From Phycisphaerales bacterium (GTDB taxonomy: Bacteria; Planctomycetota; Phycisphaerae; Phycisphaerales; JAGLTS01), in contig JAGLTS010000024.1 of NCBI GenBank assembly GCA_023135165.1, positions 62,001-126,000 on the forward strand: DNA of 64,000 bases, written 5' to 3'. Each line of letters opens with the position of its first letter. Position 1 is the first letter of the stretch. Positions 8,428-17,104 of this stretch are shown here, in pieces. The translations under genes were made by a program, and so were the position numbers. The notes beneath the pieces were generated by a model. That model was not told the DNA's origin. It saw nothing but the letters and a program-made list of their open reading frames with translations, and did not search any database.

Positions 8428-9735
8428 TCACTCTTGGCCGATAACTGCCGTCTCAGTTGGGACGGCTGCGGTGCTCGGCGTATTCGCCATGTCGGTCGGC
8501 GTGGTGTCAGCGGTGCGGGTCGTCTCGTCAAACTGGATCGTCGCGCTGGCGAGTAGGCCTCGTGTCGGGCCGATCGACCAGATGTTGTCGACGCCTTCCC
8601 GGTTGGAGACGAAGTAGACCTTGCCATCGCCCGCCCAGGTCGGCATGAGGCATGCGAACCGACCGTTCGTCAGGTTGACGCGGTCCATGCCGTTCGCCTT
8701 CACCATCCACAGGTCGGCGACCTCGGGCAGGACATCCTGGCGATCGCCCGCGGGTTCGAGGACGGCGGCGAAGACGATGCGGGATCCGTCGAGGTTCCAC
8801 GTCGGGTTGACCAGCGCCGCATTTGTGGATGCAGCGACCTCCGTCGGATTCATCGCCTCGCCGTTGATGTAGTCGACGGTCCAGACGCCGAAGAGCCTGC
8901 TGTCGCGCTCGCGAGCGCGCTGGAATGTGATGCGAGAGAAGGCGGGGTTGGGCGACCATTCCGGGAACAGGCCGTAGCAGATGAACTGGCGACCGCCGTC
9001 ATCCAGGCCCGCGATCCACAGTTCCCATCGGCCGGTCTGCATGCTGAGCCTGCTGTAGACGAGCTTGGAGCCGTCGGGCGACCAGGATGGGTGCAGTTCC
9101 TGGCTGCCGTCGGCTGTGACCTGCATCGGCTGGCCGCCGGTCGTGGACATGACCCAGATGTCCCAGTTGCCTGAGCGGTCCGAGGCGAACGCGATGCGCC
9201 TGCCGTCCGGGCTGAAGACGGGCATGACATCCTGCGCCGGGTCGGCGGTGAGCTGGGTGACGGATCGGCCGTCGACCGACTTGAGATAGACATCGGCAGT
9301 GCGGTGATGCTGGGTCGAGGAGAAGACCATGTGCTGCCCGTCGGACGAGATGTGCGGGTCGAAGTCGCCGCCGACGGGGCTGAATGTGATGCGTGTGAGG
9401 TTGTCTTCGCCATCGAGTTCCGCCTCGACGAAGATGTCGGGGAGCTTGTCAGGTTGCAGCTCTCCGAAGACGCTCCACCCGGTCATGTGCGGCTGGAAGA
9501 CCTCCATACCGGAGAATGACAGGTCGCTGCCGTCAGCCTGGGGTGTGAACTCGCCTGACGTGCTGAGCGTCGTGCCGTCGGTCCACTCGACAGCCGGGAA
9601 TTCGATCCATGCTTCGTCAGCGGGGGCGGATGCGGTCTGCGGCGGCGTGGCGCAGCCGGCTGTCAGCATGGCTGCGAGCGTGATGGAGGTGACGAGAGGG
9701 GCGGAAACGGATCGGTTTGGTTGCGGGCGAATCAT
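8428..9735 (-). CDS. TolB-like beta-propeller (PD40 repeat) lipoprotein
   Basis: A 435-residue protein. The start ATG at 9735 is fixed by GGAGG 9 nt upstream and by the lipoprotein signal that follows (ITLAAMLTAG-C, Cys28). The body contains repeated PD40/WD40-like blades with the S-x-DG pattern: DPHISSDGQHMVFSS, MPVFSPDGRRIAFASDRSG, HPSWSPDGSKLVYSR and PTWNLDGSRIVFAA. TolB, the best-known PD40 protein, is a periplasmic partner of the Tol-Pal system, but this protein is lipid-anchored and lacks an obvious TolB N-terminal domain. Its role may be periplasmic binding or envelope surveillance. It is the first gene of a probable two-gene unit with the lipoprotein downstream. Confidence 0.88.
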   Translation of the reverse strand: MIRPQPNRSVSAPLVTSITLAAMLTAGCATPPQTASAPADEAWIEFPAVEWTDGTTLSTSGEFTPQADGSDLSFSGMEVFQPHMTGWSVFGELQPDKLPDIFVEAELDGEDNLTRITFSPVGGDFDPHISSDGQHMVFSSTQHHRTADVYLKSVDGRSVTQLTADPAQDVMPVFSPDGRRIAFASDRSGNWDIWVMSTTGGQPMQVTADGSQELHPSWSPDGSKLVYSRLSMQTGRWELWIAGLDDGGRQFICYGLFPEWSPNPAFSRITFQRARERDSRLFGVWTVDYINGEAMNPTEVAASTNAALVNPTWNLDGSRIVFAAVLEPAGDRQDVLPEVADLWMVKANGMDRVNLTNGRFACLMPTWAGDGKVYFVSNREGVDNIWSIGPTRGLLASATIQFDETTRTADTTPTDMANTPSTAAVPTETAVIGQE

Positions 9736-10437
9736 GTTGCAGCCTCCGCAGCAGCAAGGGACGAGATACCGGTCATAACACGGTGGGCCGGCTCCGCCGA
9801 CGGCAACCACGATGATGTATCAACTCCGATGGATGTGATCCATCTCTGCCAGACTCGTCTTGAGTCCGAAGGTGCGCTCCGCGACCGACCCTTTATCGGA
9901 CGAGGTGGATGCCCGGCTTGAGCCGGAGAAGATAACTCAAGAGGAGAAATCGGACGTTTCGGGTCCATCCGTGAGCAGGATCGCGACTTACCGGAACGAA
10001 TCAGAGGAAAACCGGACGAGCGCGATGCGATGGCGCGACCATCGCTCATCAACCCCAGCGTGTCCTTGTGTGTCGTGTGTCGATCCCCGCATAAGAACAG
10101 CAGGATGCGCATCTCCGGACCGCAGAGCACCTCCTCCGAACGCTCGTCAATCAACGGGACACAACAAACCTGCTGTGTTTTGCAGCCCAAGCTGTCGTGG
10201 GCATCTAGTTGTCTCTCGTGCGTCCTTGCATCCCACGAACTCGCTCACCCGCCCGCATGGGGGGATGCTGCCGATCCGCGAGACCACCCGCCCTGGGGCG
10301 TTGACATGGCGGCGATCATGGCCTGCCTTATCGTACTTGAGCATACCAGCCGGTCGGTCGATGACCAGCGAAAAACGGCGGCAACTGCGGATTTTGCGGG
10401 ACAACTCCCAGCCGATCGGCTGCGGCACGTGCGGGGA
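9736..10437. other. Long intergenic region without a supported gene
   Basis: About 700 bp between the PD40 lipoprotein start and the end of the ANTAR regulator gene. Open frames exist on both strands, but their translations are Ser/Arg/Pro-rich and contain no recognisable domain, and none has a convincing ribosome site. The region must hold the promoter of the PD40 gene. A perfect 14-bp palindrome, CAGCCGATCGGCTG, lies at 10409-10422, 15 bp beyond the ANTAR stop codon, and may form a termination hairpin, although no T-run follows. I see no tRNA, repeat array or riboswitch. Confidence 0.6.
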
Positions 10438-11118
10438 TCAGGTCGGCTCGGACGGGGTCGGCCGATCCAACTCGCAGCTCAGCAGCGAATAACTCTCCAG
10501 GATGGACTCAGCAACCTCGGCCATCGACCGGCGTTTGTCGCGGGCCTGCTTCTGGAGCCTGCGATGGGCCTCATCCTCGGAGATGCTGCACCGCTCGACA
10601 AGAACCCACTTCGCCTTTTCGATCGCCTTGCGGGCACTGAGGCTGCTCTGGAGGCGTGATACCTCGGTGCTCAGACCCATGTGCTGCTGGTATCGAGCCC
10701 AGGCCATGGTGATCGCGACCCGAAGCTGCTCGGTGCTTGTGGGTTTGAGCACGTAGCCGTGGATTCCGATCTCGCACGTGTCGCGGAGATAGGCCTCGTC
10801 GGAGTAGGCGGTGATCATGAGGATGGCGATGTTCATCTCGCGGATGAGCACCTGGGCGGCGGCCAGGCCGTCCACCTCGGGCATTCGGATGTCGAGAATC
10901 GCCATGTCGGGCTGCACCTGTCGGGCGAGCTTGATCGCCTGTGCGCCGTTGGCGACGGGGCCGATGACCTCGTAGTCAAGCGAGACGAGCGATTTGCTGA
11001 TGACCTCCGCGACGAGGTGCTCGTCATCCGCCACGAGGATTCGTCGCGGAGGCGGGATCGCGACCGGCCTGGAGTCAGCCGAAGGAATGCTCAACGCATC
11101 GCTCTTGTCTGGCATCAT
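10438..11118 (-). CDS. Response regulator with ANTAR RNA-binding output domain
   Basis: A 226-residue protein starting at ATG 11118, with GGGAGG 7 nt upstream. Residues 27-145 form a receiver domain (RRILVADDEHLVAEVISKSL, phosphoacceptor Asp76 in AILDIRMPEVDG, then MITAYSD and the conserved Lys in GYVLKPTS). Residues ~155-215 form an ANTAR domain (RKAIEKAKWVLVERCSISED, then EAHRRLQKQARDKRRSMAEV). ANTAR proteins such as NasT, AmiR and EutV bind paired hairpins in nascent RNA and prevent termination when phosphorylated or released by a sensor; many control nitrogen assimilation. No histidine kinase is adjacent, so the sensor is elsewhere. The amt gene in this window is a conceivable but unproven target. 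Confidence 0.92.
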   Translation of the reverse strand: MMPDKSDALSIPSADSRPVAIPPPRRILVADDEHLVAEVISKSLVSLDYEVIGPVANGAQAIKLARQVQPDMAILDIRMPEVDGLAAAQVLIREMNIAILMITAYSDEAYLRDTCEIGIHGYVLKPTSTEQLRVAITMAWARYQQHMGLSTEVSRLQSSLSARKAIEKAKWVLVERCSISEDEAHRRLQKQARDKRRSMAEVAESILESYSLLSCELDRPTPSEPT

Positions 11119-11343
11119 CTCAAGTCCTCCCACCCCGGTGAGCCATCATGTGGAGAACAAATCAGTCTCTAATCTAACCCGGTTAGGGGCAATCCGCCAG
11201 AGCAAAGTCAAGGAATCACAGCAGAGAGCACACTCACCGCACAACGAATGCCCGCCAGCGGGAATGCCCAAGGCCCACACACAAGTCGTCGGGCTATGCG
11301 GCAGCCCGGCTAACGCCAGGCGGGCGGGGTTGCACAGCGGCGC

Positions 11344-12534
11344 CTAATCCAGCCAGTCGTGGGCGGCGAGGCGCTCGGGGACGTACACCTCCGTCACGTA
11401 GGAGATGTCCTTGGAGATGAGCGCTTCGACCTCCATCTTGAAGCCGTTACGCAGCATCTGCTTGATCTCCTTCTGCCAGCGCTTCTTGTCCTGGAACCAC
11501 GGATACGCGGCAATCTGCTTGGCTCGCACGACATCGCGCTGACTCAGCTCGATCTGCACATCGTCGGTCAGCCCGCAGCGATCGTGGTCGCACGCCTGGA
11601 TGCCGAGGAACTTCGCGTCAGGCACCGCCATGCGCTTGCTCTCGAACGCCAGGCTGATCGAGCCTTGCTTGATGACGGAGTAGATGTAGTGCCCCCACGG
11701 ATCGCAGTCGAGCAGGCAGTAGATCGGCAGGCCCAGTTCCTTGTTAAGTCGGTGCAAGAGCCGGCGCACGCCGCGCGTCGGTTGGCCTGAACCTTCCGTC
11801 AGGATGCAGTTGTGCGTCTCCCAGAATCGGTCTTCGTTGAACCTGCTCCACACCGTGTCCTTCTCGACGTGCAGGACGAACTCCGCCTCACACTTCTTGA
11901 ACCGGATCGTCTCCGGCTCGACGATGCTCGGAATCGCATACCCGCCCGAACCCATGTGTCGGCAGTCGATCTCGTCGCCGTTGTCCACGACCGTGATGTT
12001 GCCGACCATCGTGCCTCGCTTCTTGGCGAAGACGTGCAGTTCCTCGCGCAGCGCGTCAGCCGTCACCTCCAGATCCTCCAGGACCGCATCGGAATCGTCC
12101 TGGCCGGCAAACGTCTTCTCCTTCGTGCCGGGGATCGTGTGCAGCTTGCGGTAGTACATACCGCGGAGGCTGAGCGTTTTGCCCTGCTCGCAGAGCTCCT
12201 TGCATCCGCTTGCGACGAGCAGCATCTGCATGAACTTCTTCGATTGGCCGAGATTGAAGAGGTTGCGCCGCTGCTTCGCCGACCCCATTTCGAGGATCTT
12301 GCGCGACTTGTTGTACTTGACGTTGCTCGACGCGCGCGTCGGGATGTCAAGGAACGGGTCGCGGTGCGCCAGGCCCGCGCGAACGATGCCTTCCGTCATC
12401 TCCGTGATCTTGCCGACGGTTCGCTCATCGCGCTTCTTCGATGCGGCGCTGCGCGGGGCTGCGGCGGCGGCTCGCGCAACGGTGCGTTTGGTCGTGCGCT
12501 TGCCGGTCTTCTTGCGTGTCGCCTGTTTGGCCAT
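11344..12534 (-). CDS. top6A: DNA topoisomerase VI subunit A (Spo11-like catalytic subunit)
   Basis: A 396-residue type IIB topoisomerase A subunit. It makes the DNA double-strand cut and works with Top6B, encoded just upstream. After a Lys/Arg/Ala-rich tail (residues 1-40) the winged-helix region carries LSLRGMYYRKLHTI, with the catalytic tyrosine expected at Tyr127 or Tyr128. The Toprim domain shows AEFVLHVEKDTVW (acidic Glu) and LLDCDPWGHYIYSV near 275 (DxD and Gly). These match the family motifs well. The ATG at 12534 is the start where the basic tail begins; the frame upstream belongs to the end of top6B in another frame. The gap from top6B is 47 bp, so the genes form one operon. Topo VI is characteristic of archaea and plants and only sporadic in bacteria. 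Confidence 0.93.
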   Translation of the reverse strand: MAKQATRKKTGKRTTKRTVARAAAAAPRSAASKKRDERTVGKITEMTEGIVRAGLAHRDPFLDIPTRASSNVKYNKSRKILEMGSAKQRRNLFNLGQSKKFMQMLLVASGCKELCEQGKTLSLRGMYYRKLHTIPGTKEKTFAGQDDSDAVLEDLEVTADALREELHVFAKKRGTMVGNITVVDNGDEIDCRHMGSGGYAIPSIVEPETIRFKKCEAEFVLHVEKDTVWSRFNEDRFWETHNCILTEGSGQPTRGVRRLLHRLNKELGLPIYCLLDCDPWGHYIYSVIKQGSISLAFESKRMAVPDAKFLGIQACDHDRCGLTDDVQIELSQRDVVRAKQIAAYPWFQDKKRWQKEIKQMLRNGFKMEVEALISKDISYVTEVYVPERLAAHDWLD

Positions 12535-12581
12535 GATCGTCGCGGTTCCGGTTCGTGGGATGTGGGCTTGGTTACGAATGG

Positions 12582-14513
12582 TCAGCGGTTTTGCCGCAGT
12601 TTCTTCGTGACTTTCTTCTTCACCTTCTTGCGGACCTTCTTCTTGGTCTTCTTCCACACAGCCCGGCGCGTCTCGCCGAAGAGCGTCTCATCGCGCCCGT
12701 CGCCGGAGTCCGTCCCGTTAATCGGCGAGGCGAGATCGTCGCGGATGACGACGCTGTCATCGTGATCGAGCCTGCCGTTTCCGTTGGAGATGACCTTGCC
12801 TTCCTCATCGAGAAGTTGGTCGGTCTCGGCGGTCCGCCGTGTCGCAGTCTTCTGGAGCGCTTCGTACAGCGCAGCGGGGTCCGTCCCAGTGATGTCGTGG
12901 CACGCCTTGGCGATCTCACCGATGTACCGCTCAAACGCAGCCCGTCGCTCGCCTTCTCGCTTCATTCGTTGACGCCTGCGGACGTACGTCGCCAGCTTTC
13001 TGCCGCATTCCTGCAGCGCCAGGCGCATTTCCTTGCGGATCTCGTCGTAGTCCGCGACCGCCTCCTTCGACTCGCTCGTGAATGGAACCCAGACAGACGC
13101 CATGTGAATGACGACGACCAGCGGTGCGACGGGCAGCGCGCCGCGCGGCTGCGTCAGGCCGTACCCTCGCCATGCGGTCTCGACGACGGACTTGAACGCA
13201 GCACAGCCGGACTGCTGATAAAGCAGCGGCACACGATTGGCGAAGCGCATGACCTTGGCGGATTTGTCCGCGGGCAAGTCGCCGCCGTACGCGATGCCGA
13301 CTTCGATCAAGAAGGGGTTGCCTCGGTAGACGGTGGGCGATCTGCTGGATGCCGCGTAGAACTCAGCCTTGACCTCCTTGAGCAGGCCTGCCAGGAGCGT
13401 CTTTGTCCCGATCGGCGCGAGGCAATCAGTCGGCGGCGCCATGATGCGCGTGTCTTGAATCGCCTTGTACAGCTTCTCAGCCTCGACATGCCCGACTCGG
13501 CTGACGAAACTCTGCGGCGTCAGACCTGCTTTCTTGGTGATCTCCGCCGCGACGCGCGGGCCGACTCGGCAGAAGTCATCCTTGAGGAACCCGCCGAGCT
13601 TGGTCGCTCTGGTGCGTTCGAGCATCGTGATGAGCGTGCCCAACTCAATGCCCTTGGGATGTGGTTTGATTTCCTTGGTTTCAGGCGGAAGCTCATCGAC
13701 CGCGCGCGGGAACTCGACGCGATCTCCGACGGGCGGGTCGTAGATGATGCGGGTGTGCGGATTGGCGATCGCCGTCTGTTCAAGGTACTCATCGACGGAC
13801 TGTCTGCCCTTGTTGTATCTGCCCTCGAACTCGATGACGATCTGCGTGCCGTGGCCCTCGGCGAAAAGCTGGTCATCCTCGGGATGCTCCGCTTCGGCGA
13901 CGATGACGGGACGGTTCTTACGCGTGTCGATCTTGAGCAGGACTTCATGCGCGGGCTTGCGCTTGCCCGTCTTGGAGATGATGAGTACCGGCTTGCCCGT
14001 CGTCATCAGGCCGTACATCCCGGCTGCGGAGATGCCGATGCCCTGCTGGCCGCGTGACATCTTCAGACGGTGGAACTTCGAGCCGTAGAGCAGCTTGCCG
14101 AAGATGTTGTCGATCTGCTTGCGGACGATGCCAGGCCCGTTGTCACGGACGGTGAGTCGGAAGCGTGTCTCCGCGAGTTCTTCGATGCCGATGAAGAGGT
14201 CGGCGAGAATACCCGCTTCCTCACAAGCGTCCAGCGCGTTGTCCACCGCTTCCTTGACGGTCGTGAGCATCGCCTTGCGAGGGTTGTCGAAGCCGAGCAG
14301 GTGCCGGTTCTTCGCGAAGAACTCGGAGACGGAGATGTCACGCTGCTTCTTGGCCATGGACTCAGCGGTGGCGCGGCGGCGTGTCGGTTTCTTGGGCGTC
14401 TGGGCCTCGGGCATAGCGTCCGGTTCGTGTTGGGTCGCCTCGGGCGGGCCGTCGGCGGGCGGAGTCTCCCGCGTCGATATCCGGGCAGGGGGCGGGGCGA
14501 AAAGCGTTGTCAT
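12582..14513 (-). CDS. top6B: DNA topoisomerase VI subunit B (ATPase)
   Basis: A 643-residue GHKL ATPase subunit of topoisomerase VI. It clamps DNA on ATP binding and drives strand passage through Top6A. The GHKL motifs are clear: EAVDNALDACEEAG (Mg-binding Glu/Asn at about 88 and 92), VRDNGPGI (123-129) and SRGQQGIGISAAG (153-165). The transducer part includes the predicted ATP-contacting lysine region near RFANRVPLLYQQSGCA. The N-terminal ~50 residues are Pro-rich and not part of the ATPase. The C-terminus ends in an extremely Lys-rich tail beginning KKTKKKVRKKV. ATG at 14513 has a weak purine-rich site; a later start at MAKKQRDIS (residue 53) is possible. The gene is first in the top6B-top6A operon. 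Confidence 0.93.
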   Translation of the reverse strand: MTTLFAPPPARISTRETPPADGPPEATQHEPDAMPEAQTPKKPTRRRATAESMAKKQRDISVSEFFAKNRHLLGFDNPRKAMLTTVKEAVDNALDACEEAGILADLFIGIEELAETRFRLTVRDNGPGIVRKQIDNIFGKLLYGSKFHRLKMSRGQQGIGISAAGMYGLMTTGKPVLIISKTGKRKPAHEVLLKIDTRKNRPVIVAEAEHPEDDQLFAEGHGTQIVIEFEGRYNKGRQSVDEYLEQTAIANPHTRIIYDPPVGDRVEFPRAVDELPPETKEIKPHPKGIELGTLITMLERTRATKLGGFLKDDFCRVGPRVAAEITKKAGLTPQSFVSRVGHVEAEKLYKAIQDTRIMAPPTDCLAPIGTKTLLAGLLKEVKAEFYAASSRSPTVYRGNPFLIEVGIAYGGDLPADKSAKVMRFANRVPLLYQQSGCAAFKSVVETAWRGYGLTQPRGALPVAPLVVVIHMASVWVPFTSESKEAVADYDEIRKEMRLALQECGRKLATYVRRRQRMKREGERRAAFERYIGEIAKACHDITGTDPAALYEALQKTATRRTAETDQLLDEEGKVISNGNGRLDHDDSVVIRDDLASPINGTDSGDGRDETLFGETRRAVWKKTKKKVRKKVKKKVTKKLRQNR

Positions 14514-14835
14514 CTGCTGCCTTCCATGGCGTGCACGTTGTGCGAGCAGCGCCGCAGGATCCTCCGGCAGGCGCGCCGCGCATCGCCAATCTACTGTGAT
14601 TACTCGGCCCGTGCAGCGTTTCACCTTGATTTCCGACGCGCGCAACCCGCGCCGGACTGAACATCGCCGTCAGCGGCCGCACGTCCGGGTCTCTCGCGAC
14701 GACGAACGAGACCGCGCACAAGCAAGCCGGCCCGTGCCGGGTCGGGTTTGCATGACGATCAGGCGATGCACACCACGGGTGTGCTGGGAAGCCCGGAACG
14801 GCACGTTCCAGCTCGCTGCAATCTGGTGATGTGCT
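14514..14835. other. Intergenic region upstream of top6B
   Basis: About 320 bp between the GNAT gene end and the top6B start. It should contain the top6BA promoter. Several short GC-rich inverted repeats are present, for example GGCCCGTGCC with neighbours around 14729-14740 and CACCACGGGTGTG near 14771-14783. I could not identify a clear -35/-10 pair, a terminator with a T-run, or a small gene. Confidence 0.45.
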
Positions 14836-15309
14836 TCACGTTTCTCCAATGAATGCTGTGTGGAGTGCTGCCATGCCGTTCTGCTCGTAGAACGTAATCG
14901 CCGCTTGATTGGCGACTGCCGTGTAGACTGTGAAGTACCTGATTCCATTCCGCTGGAAGTAGGCTTTCGCCTCTGCGAGCAGCCGGGTCGCTATGCCCTG
15001 GCGCCGATGCTCCTTCGCCACCATAAGGCCGGAAACGGCGCCGACCTTCTTGATTCTGTAGAAACGGGGTTGCTCGCGCACGGCGACGGAGGCGTAGCCG
15101 ACAATCGCGTCATCAACAAGGGCAATGATCGTAGCGCTGCTGTCTGATTCCATGGACTGCAGGAACCGGCCGGAGATATCAGCATCGCTCAGGTCATCGG
15201 TGTCGAAGAACTCTTTGTGATAACCCTCGTATTCAGAGAAGAAGTCTTTGCACAGCGTGAGGATGGCAGTCAAGTCATCTTCAGGCTGCAATTCGCGTAT
15301 TGAAATCAT
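14836..15309 (-). CDS. GNAT-family N-acetyltransferase
   Basis: A 157-residue acetyltransferase. ATG at 15309 was chosen because GGAGACGGG precedes it and MISIRELQPEDDLTAI is a typical GNAT beginning. The acetyl-CoA-binding motif A is clear: GAVSGLMVAKEHRRQGIATR (the family's V-x-x-x-x-RGxGIG/A loop is RRQGIA), followed by LLAEAKAYFQRNGIRYFTV and the motif B region FYEQNGM. The substrate cannot be predicted. The gene lies 124 bp from the end of the phosphofructokinase gene on the same strand and could be read through from it. Confidence 0.9.
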   Translation of the reverse strand: MISIRELQPEDDLTAILTLCKDFFSEYEGYHKEFFDTDDLSDADISGRFLQSMESDSSATIIALVDDAIVGYASVAVREQPRFYRIKKVGAVSGLMVAKEHRRQGIATRLLAEAKAYFQRNGIRYFTVYTAVANQAAITFYEQNGMAALHTAFIGET

Positions 15310-15433
15310 CCCGTCTCCATCAGAGCACAACAATGAGCAGACTGGAACATACAAGGGGATGAGTACATGGTCGACGGCACGTGTTTGGGATGGGCCGGCC
15401 GCAGCCCGGTGGCACGGACCGCCGCGATTCCGG

Positions 15434-16534
15434 TCAGATGCCGAAGAAGGTGCCGACGGACTCGGCGGCGCGGATGAGCGGGTCGTCGGGCGGGACCGTC
15501 CGCTGCTTGTCCGCCGCCTCGCCGATCTCCGTGTCGGTGACCTCGTGGTTCCGCATGACGACCAGCCGATTGCGTTCACCACGAACGATCAGCTCGACCG
15601 CGTGGCAACCGAAGCGCGTGGCGAGGATTCGATCGGCGGGCAATGGCGTACCGCCTCGCTGAACATGGCCGAGCACCGTCGTTCGCGTCTCAATGCCCGT
15701 GCGCTGCGTGATATCGTCAGCGAGTTGCTCACCAATGCCACCCAAACGGATCGGGTCGGGGCTGGTCGGATCGACCTTGGCGACGACCTGCCCGCCATCT
15801 TTGGGCCGCGCCCCTTCGCTGATACAGATGATCGAGAAGCGTTTGCCGTGGGCGGAGCGTTCCTGGATGAACTCGCAAATCCGTCCCAGGTCGTAGGGGA
15901 TCTCCGGGATGAGGATCACATCCGACCCCGAGGCGACGCCCGCGTGCAGTGCGATCCAGCCGGCGTTCCGCCCCATGACCTCGACGACCATCGCGCGGTG
16001 GTGGCTCGCAGCGGTCGTGTGAATGCGGTCGAGCGCATCGGTGGCGATGTACACAGCCGTCATGAAGCCGAAGGTGATGTCGGTGCCGACGAGATCGTTG
16101 TCGATGGTTTTGGGGACGCCGATACAGTTGACGCCGTGCTCGACGAAGTTCTTGGCTCCGGACATGGTGCCATCCCCGCCGATGCAGATGATCGCGTCGA
16201 GCTTGTGATAGGCGATGTGTTCGAGGCACCGGTCGGTGACATCCCGGAAGATGGGTTGGCCGTCATCGCCGGTCCCGACGACGTACTGTGAGGGGTCGCA
16301 CTTGTTGCTGGTGCCGAGGATCGTGCCGCCGCGTGTGAGGATGCCTGAGACGTCATCTGTGGTGAGTTCGGAGATCCGGTTCTGGACGAGGCCGAGGAAG
16401 CCGTCTTCGATGCCGAAGACCTGGAGTCCGTGCTGCATGATGGCGGACTTGGCGACGGCCCTGATGACAGCGTTGAGTCCGGGGCAGTCGCCTCCTCCGG
16501 TGAGGATGCCGATGCGTTTGATCAAGTTGCTCAT
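15434..16534 (-). CDS. pfkA: 6-phosphofructokinase
   Basis: A 366-residue group A phosphofructokinase that phosphorylates fructose-6-phosphate to the 1,6-bisphosphate in glycolysis. Motifs are GILTGGGDCPGLNAVIRA (phosphate-donor loop), IICIGGDGTMSGA, GVPKTIDNDLVGTD (catalytic Asp region) and VVEVMGRNAGWIALHAG (sugar-phosphate binding). The residue after GGD is Gly, which in this family indicates ATP rather than pyrophosphate use, while PKTIDND carries the Lys found in PPi-dependent and mixed clades (ATP enzymes such as E. coli PfkA have Gly). The donor is therefore probably ATP but not certain. ATG at 16534 fits the usual family start; no strong ribosome site is seen. Confidence 0.93.
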   Translation of the reverse strand: MSNLIKRIGILTGGGDCPGLNAVIRAVAKSAIMQHGLQVFGIEDGFLGLVQNRISELTTDDVSGILTRGGTILGTSNKCDPSQYVVGTGDDGQPIFRDVTDRCLEHIAYHKLDAIICIGGDGTMSGAKNFVEHGVNCIGVPKTIDNDLVGTDITFGFMTAVYIATDALDRIHTTAASHHRAMVVEVMGRNAGWIALHAGVASGSDVILIPEIPYDLGRICEFIQERSAHGKRFSIICISEGARPKDGGQVVAKVDPTSPDPIRLGGIGEQLADDITQRTGIETRTTVLGHVQRGGTPLPADRILATRFGCHAVELIVRGERNRLVVMRNHEVTDTEIGEAADKQRTVPPDDPLIRAAESVGTFFGI

Positions 16535-17104
16535 GTTTGATGCGCCACTTCGGTGTTGGAGGGAATCACACGACTTCACGGATGTCGGCGATCCCAGGCG
16601 GGAGATTCAGCCTGATCGGAGCGGTACCCCGCAAGCCGGTCGGCTCGACGCGCTGAGACACATGCTCACAAGGGCCTCATCGGTCCAATTCCCATCGCCG
16701 CTGGACCAGGCGGCGGATATCCTCGCAAGCGGCATGCGACCCGATCGACTCAACATCGTGAAGCGCCATCGCCCCGAAGGACTGACCGATGCGGGGTTGC
16801 CCCGGGGGTGAACGGTGTGATCGAGCGGGCAGACGGACCGCCCATCACGGCACGTAACTCATTGCGCCATCACGGGATCGGCAAGGCATGGGTGTGGGTC
16901 GGCAGGGCCTGCAAGCTGCTGTCGAGCGTCAAGCGGATGGGAGGCGACCGTCGCCGGCGCTTGTGCCCACGTTGTTTGCGGAAGTCGGAGAATCATCCGT
17001 CACGCCACCTCGACATGTCCTATTATCACGTCTGGTTTTCTGTTTCATTCCCTGACCGCCCCTGATAGAGTTGGCACAACAACCCTCCCGGACCGAGGAT
17101 CCCC
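16535..17104. other. Divergent intergenic region between pfkA and the Rrf2 regulator
   Basis: 570 bp between two divergent genes, with no convincing coding frame. It should hold both promoters. A GGGGTTGCCCC mini-hairpin lies at 16794-16804. A short AT-richer stretch near 17018-17045 (TATTATCACGTCTGG, then TTTTCTGTTTCATT) stands out from the GC-rich surroundings and is the likeliest promoter area for the Rrf2 gene. I could not place a clear operator. Confidence 0.45.

Noticed and set aside
9860-10492. 210-residue open frame across the 9.7-10.4 kb gap
   Set aside because: Its translation has no recognisable domain, and it overlaps the well-supported ANTAR gene on the opposite strand. High GC makes long spurious frames common here.
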